DNA from: SMWC01 sp963581225
GTDB lineage: Bacteria; Pseudomonadota; Gammaproteobacteria; Steroidobacterales; Rariloculaceae
Assembly: GCA_963581225.1 (NCBI GenBank)
Contig: CAUZMW010000056.1
Coordinates: 1-17,020 of the forward strand
Length of the DNA: 17,020 nucleotides
Direction: 5' to 3'
The first letter of the stretch is position 1. Every line of letters starts with the position of its first letter. Below, one piece after another: positions 13,463-17,020 of this stretch. Under the pieces are notes generated by a model that had not been told where the DNA came from, made no database searches, and saw only the letters and a list, made by a program, of their open reading frames with translations. The translations under genes were made by a program, and so were the position numbers.

Positions 13463-13795
13463 CTAGCCGGTCTCAGGCAGCAAGAACTGCTTCAGTTTCT
13501 CCTCCAGCTGGATCTCGATCTCTTCAGCTGAACGCTCAGGCACCACAGCCTCTATACGGTCGGTAAACAGCCCGTAGTGCTTACCCATCAGCTCTGATGC
13601 ACGAAGCCTGACGCTGTCCTTAGGCTCACCTGAATGCATATAGCCGGTCAGGGTCTGCAGCACTTCCTCACGACTGGCAATCCGCTCCTGCACCACCGCT
13701 GCATCGGCCTTCTGCTGTAGCTCTACCACCGTAGTGGCGACGTTGGGGTTATTCATTAACCGACTCGCTTCTCGCCTGATGCTGTTGTCGTTCAT
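13463..13795 (-). pseudogene. Phage terminase small subunit, C-terminal part
   Basis: 110 codons from MNDNSIRREASRLMNNPNVA to a stop at 13463. The sequence matches the middle and C-terminal part of phage terminase small subunits: the NDNSIRREASRLM.NPNV..V.EL helix, then SREEVLQTL and KDSVRLRASELMGKHYGLFTDRIE, and an acidic helical tail. The expected N-terminal helix-turn-helix (LTPKQ..F...G.SQADAYR.AYD) is missing; upstream on the minus strand another sequence follows and a TAG is met about 10 codons earlier. The missing N-terminal part lies at 16427-16606, beyond the amidase gene. Joining the two pieces at the shared 55-bp repeat gives a complete protein of about 150 aa. Confidence 0.75.
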
Positions 13796-13796
13796 C
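13742..13796 (-). repeat. 55-bp direct repeat in terminase gene, copy 1
   Basis: Matches 16427-16481 at 53 of 55 positions, in the same orientation. It encodes MNDNSIRREASRLM(N/D)NPN of the terminase small subunit. The two copies bracket the amidase gene. Confidence 0.85.
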
Positions 13797-13942
13797 TTGA
13801 GCGTTCGGAACAGTTCGCTCGGCTATCGGCCACCAGCACCCGAAACACTGACGCCAATCGAGGAGTTCGCCAATCATCCAATAGCTGCGTAAACTAACTT
13901 TCAACCTGCACCAGTTAATGCAGGCACCTCAGGGGGATTCTC

Positions 13943-16366
13943 ATGCCCATCGCCAAACTCACTCGACCCGCCGCCGTCCTGATACTCGGTTTCCTGGCAA
14001 GCAGTACTCGTATCCTCGCGCAAGATGTTCCGTTTGAGGATTCTCAGTTTCATCTTGAGGAGGCGACGATCGCCGAGGTGCATCGCGCCATCCAGGCGAA
14101 CCAGCTCACCTGCGTCGGGTTGGTGCAGATGTATCTCGATCGCGCCCGAGCCTTTAACGGTGTAACCAATCAACTCGTCACCCGGGACGGGGCTCCCGTC
14201 CCCCCTTCACCGGGCATGGTGCGGGTGGGTGCCCCGCTCGAGTATCCGACGAATACGGTGGCGATTGCCGACATCCTTCCCAACTTCGATGAGTACGCAG
14301 GGCCCCCGATCGAGTTCGGACGGATGGAGCCGACCGCTTCCGATCCCGCGGTCTATGCGCAGTACGGCATGACGGTGGGAATGCCGAACGCGGGCCAGAC
14401 GAACGCCCTGGGAACGCTCAACCTCAGGGGCGAACGCTCTGTGACCTGTAAGGGCGATGCCGATCGGCACCCCTCAGAGGGCCCGCTGCCGCTAGGGTCT
14501 CCAGCGGTGTGTGAGGATTTCCGGCAGTACCCCGACGCTCTCGAAGTCGCGCTGCAACTGGATGAGGAATACGGCACCGAGCCGGACCTCGACGAGCTGC
14601 CGATGTACTGTATTCCCTTCAGCTTGAAGGACCCCTTTGACACGAAAGATATGCGGACGACAGCAGCCGCCGACGCCCGCTACGACATCGACTTCGCGCC
14701 CGTCGACCACAAACTGGTCGCGCAGCTGCGGGAGAAGGGGGCGATCATTTACGCGAAAGCTGTCAACAGCGAATACAACGGCCGAGGGTGCGGTGGGAGC
14801 GGCTGCGATCCCGGCGGGCGCCATGAGGCGACGATGGTGATGCCGTCTTCGCTGGGCTACCAGCGCAGCTCCTGGTCGGGCAACCCGAGTAGTGTCTACG
14901 ACACGACGCGCGCGGCGTCTTTGGGCTCGAGCTCAGGTTCCGCCGTATCGGTCAGCGCAAACCTGGCGATGTGTAGCCTGTGCGAGGAGACGAGCCTCTC
15001 GTGCCGGGGACCCGCGAATCACAACTCGGTAGCGCTGCTGCTGCCCCACAAGGCCATGATCTCCTATCTCGGCGGTGCCATCGGCTCGGACATCTACTAC
15101 GACCGCGCCGGAATTCACTGTCGCTGGATCGGCGACTCCGCCAAGGTTCTGGATGCGTTGAGGGACCCCGAGACCGGGTACTACGACCCGCGGGACATCT
15201 GGACGACGGTCCCGAGGTCCAGCATCCTGGAAGGCGGCTACGCCGAGCACATCGTGGAATCCGCTGAGGAAGGCGCGTTGCGCGGCGTGCGCATCGGAGT
15301 CATCCGGGAGTCGATGCTGAAGTTCCCCGGTGTCCGTGCGGATGAGCCCACCGTGGACGCCGCGGTCAGAGAAATCGAAGAGGTGCTGGGCGGGTATCTC
15401 GGTGCCACGCTGGTGGAGTCCGTCGATCCGCTGTGGCCGGATAACCCGGACATCGAGAACATGGGCCCGTCATACACCGACGCGCTGGCGGAGATCGTGC
15501 CGGTGCTGTTCCCGGATATGCTCTATTGGCTGGACGGCGATGGCCAGCCGCGGTTCCCGGACTTCGCGGCGAAGATCATGCCTACGGAGTTCGCACCGGG
15601 CGTCACGTTCGGATCCGGCATGTTGAGCCCGATCGACTACATGGTGGACCTCGCCGAAGGCACAGAGCCGCCACCGGCGGGTTTCGGCATACGCTCGATA
15701 CTGACGCTCGGTTTCTCCAACGCCATGAAGTTTCATATCAACCAGTACCTCTCACGACGCGCGGCGGACTGGGCAGCAAGAGGCTACACGGAGACGCTGG
15801 CCGACTTCGCGACCCTGAACGAGCGATCGAAATTTTGGGGTGACGCGCAGCGGGCGTGGTTCCTAAACTGGGAAGAGACGGAAGACATTCGGCGTTCGAT
15901 CGGCGAGCGCCAGGGGATCGACGAGCGCATCAAGCTTCGAGAGTTGCTGCGTCGGGTCGAGATGAAAGTGATGATGGAGAATGATCTCGACCTCGTCGTG
16001 CGCCTGCATTACTCGCTCGTCCCTGGCAAGATTGGACTCGCGCCGCAGCCGCAACCCGAGGGCCAAGTCCGTGGCGAGATGCGCCTGGGTCCCTATGCCG
16101 GCCTGACCGAGGTCCTTATACCCGCTGGCTACGTTCGAATTGTCTACGACCCGGTGTTCACGCTCAGTGAGGACAAACAGCGATACGTCCCGACGAATAG
16201 CAACACCCCGCAGACGCTGCCAGCCCCGGGACTTCCCTTCTCACTAGTTTTCAGGGCAGAGCCTGGTCGTGAGGATGTCATCCTGAGAGTCGCTTCGGCT
16301 TATCAGTCGGCATCAAGGCGGCGGGTGCCGCCACCGGCGTTCGGATCGCTGGCAGGCGAACCGTAA
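13943..16366 (+). CDS. Large exported amidase-signature enzyme
   Basis: 807 aa, much larger than the 450-550 aa usual for this family. A signal peptide spans about residues 1-26 (LAQ|DVP). The amidase-signature Ser-cisSer-Lys triad can be read: Lys229 in IPFSLKDPFDT, the cis-Ser at about S329 in LGSSSGSA, and the nucleophile S353 in EETSLSCRGPA, 24 residues on as in the family. The motif is divergent: the usual GTDTGGS is CEETSLS. Residues about 80-220, between the N-terminal helices and the Lys strand, are an unusual addition, and the C-terminal domain is long and ends in a basic, Pro-rich tail. The enzyme would hydrolyse an amide in the periplasm or outside the cell; the substrate is unknown. 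AGGGGG precedes the ATG. It lies within a disrupted phage terminase gene and on the opposite strand. Confidence 0.85.
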   Translation: MPIAKLTRPAAVLILGFLASSTRILAQDVPFEDSQFHLEEATIAEVHRAIQANQLTCVGLVQMYLDRARAFNGVTNQLVTRDGAPVPPSPGMVRVGAPLEYPTNTVAIADILPNFDEYAGPPIEFGRMEPTASDPAVYAQYGMTVGMPNAGQTNALGTLNLRGERSVTCKGDADRHPSEGPLPLGSPAVCEDFRQYPDALEVALQLDEEYGTEPDLDELPMYCIPFSLKDPFDTKDMRTTAAADARYDIDFAPVDHKLVAQLREKGAIIYAKAVNSEYNGRGCGGSGCDPGGRHEATMVMPSSLGYQRSSWSGNPSSVYDTTRAASLGSSSGSAVSVSANLAMCSLCEETSLSCRGPANHNSVALLLPHKAMISYLGGAIGSDIYYDRAGIHCRWIGDSAKVLDALRDPETGYYDPRDIWTTVPRSSILEGGYAEHIVESAEEGALRGVRIGVIRESMLKFPGVRADEPTVDAAVREIEEVLGGYLGATLVESVDPLWPDNPDIENMGPSYTDALAEIVPVLFPDMLYWLDGDGQPRFPDFAAKIMPTEFAPGVTFGSGMLSPIDYMVDLAEGTEPPPAGFGIRSILTLGFSNAMKFHINQYLSRRAADWAARGYTETLADFATLNERSKFWGDAQRAWFLNWEETEDIRRSIGERQGIDERIKLRELLRRVEMKVMMENDLDLVVRLHYSLVPGKIGLAPQPQPEGQVRGEMRLGPYAGLTEVLIPAGYVRIVYDPVFTLSEDKQRYVPTNSNTPQTLPAPGLPFSLVFRAEPGREDVILRVASAYQSASRRRVPPPAFGSLAGEP

Positions 16367-16383
16367 ACCGCGTGAGTAACAAC

Positions 16384-16417
16384 CTGAATGACCGCTTTCC
16401 AGAAAGCGGACGTTCAG
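16384..16417 (+). repeat. REP-like palindrome 4, hairpin after the amidase gene
   Basis: ctgaatgaCCGCTTTccagA followed by AAGCGGacgttcag forms a 7-bp core stem, extending with one mismatch and one G-T pair to about 15 bp (CTGAA pairs with TTCAG). It begins 17 bases after the amidase stop, so it could act as a transcript end or stabiliser. Its sequence also matches the REP-like family seen at 3698, 4971 and 9702. Confidence 0.6.
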
Positions 16418-16426
16418 AATGATCGT

Positions 16427-16481
16427 GTTGGGGTTATCCATTAACCGACTCGCTTCCCGCCTGATGCTGTTGTCGTTCATC
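16427..16481 (-). repeat. 55-bp direct repeat in terminase gene, copy 2
   Basis: Matches 13742-13796 at 53 of 55 positions, same orientation. Homology to the terminase family continues beyond this repeat only on its upstream (higher-coordinate) side, the mirror image of copy 1. Confidence 0.85.
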
Positions 16482-16606
16482 CTAGCGGTGTCATAGGCCG
16501 ACCGATAGGCATCAGCCTGACTCTTACCCAGCACGACTCCACGGGCGAATTGGTGTTGTTTAGGGGGTAGGGCAGAAGGCCACGGGGGGGTACTAGGGAT
16601 ATTTAA
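16427..16606 (-). pseudogene. Phage terminase small subunit, N-terminal part
   Basis: On the minus strand the frame opens after a TAG at 16607-16609 and encodes SALPPKQHQFARGVVLGKSQ, then ADAYRSAYDTARMNDNSIRR and EASRLMDNPN. This is the N-terminal helix-turn-helix region of phage terminase small subunits (family pattern LTPKQ..F..G...GKSQADAYR.AYD). No ATG is available; only a GTG at 16534 lies in frame and it sits inside the conserved domain. At 16427 the sequence leaves the family: the following residues have no resemblance and correspond to the hairpin region after the amidase gene. It is the missing front of the fragment at 13463-13795. Confidence 0.75.
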
Positions 16607-16721
16607 CTACTGCTCACACATTTCTAGCCCATTTTGGCTGTGAACCAAGGTATGTTTAGCTGAACCTAAATAAGAGCTTGAACAAATCAAGCCAGACTTA
16701 GCAGACCTTGGTGAGTTTCTG

Positions 16722-17020
16722 ATGAGAACAACTCGATCACTAGCCTCTAGCCTTCGCCCATTCGGGTGGTGTGTTGTTATGTCTTCTCTAATCCTTACCG
16801 CATGTGGAGGCGGTGGAGGCGGTGGAGGCGGTGGAGGCGGTGGAGGCGGTGGAGGCGGTGGAGGCGAAAGTGTCTACCACGACAGCAGCGGATACAACAC
16901 CCAGTACATTTACTTTTACCGACCAAACGGATGTTGCCAAAAGCACTGAAATAACTTCTGCGGCTATCACCGTAGCCGGAATTAACGCTGCTGCTGCTAT
17001 ATCCATTACTGGAGGTACTT
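16722..17020 (+). pseudogene. Poly-glycine surface lipoprotein, frameshifted, continues past window end
   Basis: The ATG frame gives a lipoprotein signal MRTTRSLASSLRPFGWCVVM leading to the lipobox LTAC with Cys28, then 20 consecutive Gly, and closes after SVYHDSSGYNTQYIYFYRPN and a few more residues at 16949. The frame one base on, from 16861 to the window edge, instead reads STTTAADTTPSTFTFTDQTD, then VAKSTEITSAAITVAGINAA, a Thr/Ala-rich repeat type I recognise from large secreted proteins of marine gammaproteobacteria (FxFTDQTDV...TSAAITVxGI). The true product is therefore probably lipobox, Gly tract, then this repeat domain, with a one-base excess (or two-base loss) in or near the Gly-coding repeat. 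Sequencing error in the repeat, or slippage in GG runs, are alternatives. Confidence 0.7.
16805..16867 (+). repeat. 9-bp tandem repeat encoding poly-Gly
   Basis: Seven units of tggaggcgg in a row, the last with A for the final G. In the lipoprotein frame the units read GGA GGC GGT and make 20 Gly. Gain or loss of whole units keeps the frame. Confidence 0.95.

Noticed and set aside
16392..16409. Hairpin after the amidase as a rho-independent terminator
   Set aside because: The stem is good but no T-run follows (acgttcag), and the sequence belongs to the REP-like family.
16805..16867. 9-bp tandem repeat considered as a CRISPR or regulatory repeat
   Set aside because: It is inside a coding region right after a lipobox and encodes a Gly linker.

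Overview
The window looks like an accessory, rearranged stretch of a moderately GC-rich proteobacterial chromosome, most likely an uncultured (possibly marine or host-associated) gammaproteobacterium. This assignment is an inference from the gene families: secreted beta-propeller, DUF6152, CoA-ester catabolism genes, a Tat-exported ACMSD-like amidohydrolase and a poly-Gly surface lipoprotein. No rRNA or other taxonomic marker is present. Almost every boundary between gene modules carries a broken mobile element.

Layout. (i) 1-477: 5' part of an IS6-family element, minus strand, with a frameshift. (ii) 478-2886: a secreted beta-propeller protein and a small secreted protein on the minus strand, then a divergent DUF6152 protein with a good sigma70-type promoter. 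(iii) 2887-3122: 3' remnant of an IS6-family element in the same orientation as (i), so the two bracket (ii) in a composite-like arrangement. (iv) 3123-3281: a 159-bp non-autonomous element (MITE) with IS6-like ends. (v) 3282-3735: 5' remnant of an IS110-family element with a structured leader, next to a REP-like palindrome. (vi) 3761-4837: ACMSD-like amidohydrolase. (vii) 4838-5255: hairpins, REP-like sequence and the 3' half of a tRNA-Pro gene. (viii) 5256-5414: second MITE copy, inverted relative to the first, 158/159 identical.

(ix) 9588 down to 5431 is a minus-strand operon: acyl-CoA dehydrogenase, class III CoA-transferase (truncated), MmgE/PrpD protein and MaoC/HTD2-like hydratase. Together these could activate, oxidise and hydrate a short-chain or branched carboxylate as its CoA thioester. 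Damage to the CoA-transferase may have broken the pathway. (x) 9824-12195: an exported metallo-beta-lactamase-fold hydrolase and an exported imidazolonepropionase-like amidohydrolase that lacks the usual catalytic aspartate.

(xi) 12196-16606 is phage or island wreckage: a truncated P4-type integrase preceded by three 12-bp repeats, and a phage terminase small-subunit gene split in two by a 2.4-kb exported amidase gene, with a 55-bp near-identical repeat at both junctions. (xii) 16722-17020: start of a lipoprotein with a 20-Gly tract encoded by a 9-bp tandem repeat. The reading frame after the tract is shifted relative to the signal peptide.

The strongest points for a second look are the IS6-mobilised MITE pair, the IS110 leader beside a REP-like palindrome, the 20-bp inverted copy of prpD sequence that ends the CoA-transferase gene, the terminase/amidase interruption, and the frameshifted poly-Gly lipoprotein. 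I found no CRISPR array and no convincing new defence system.
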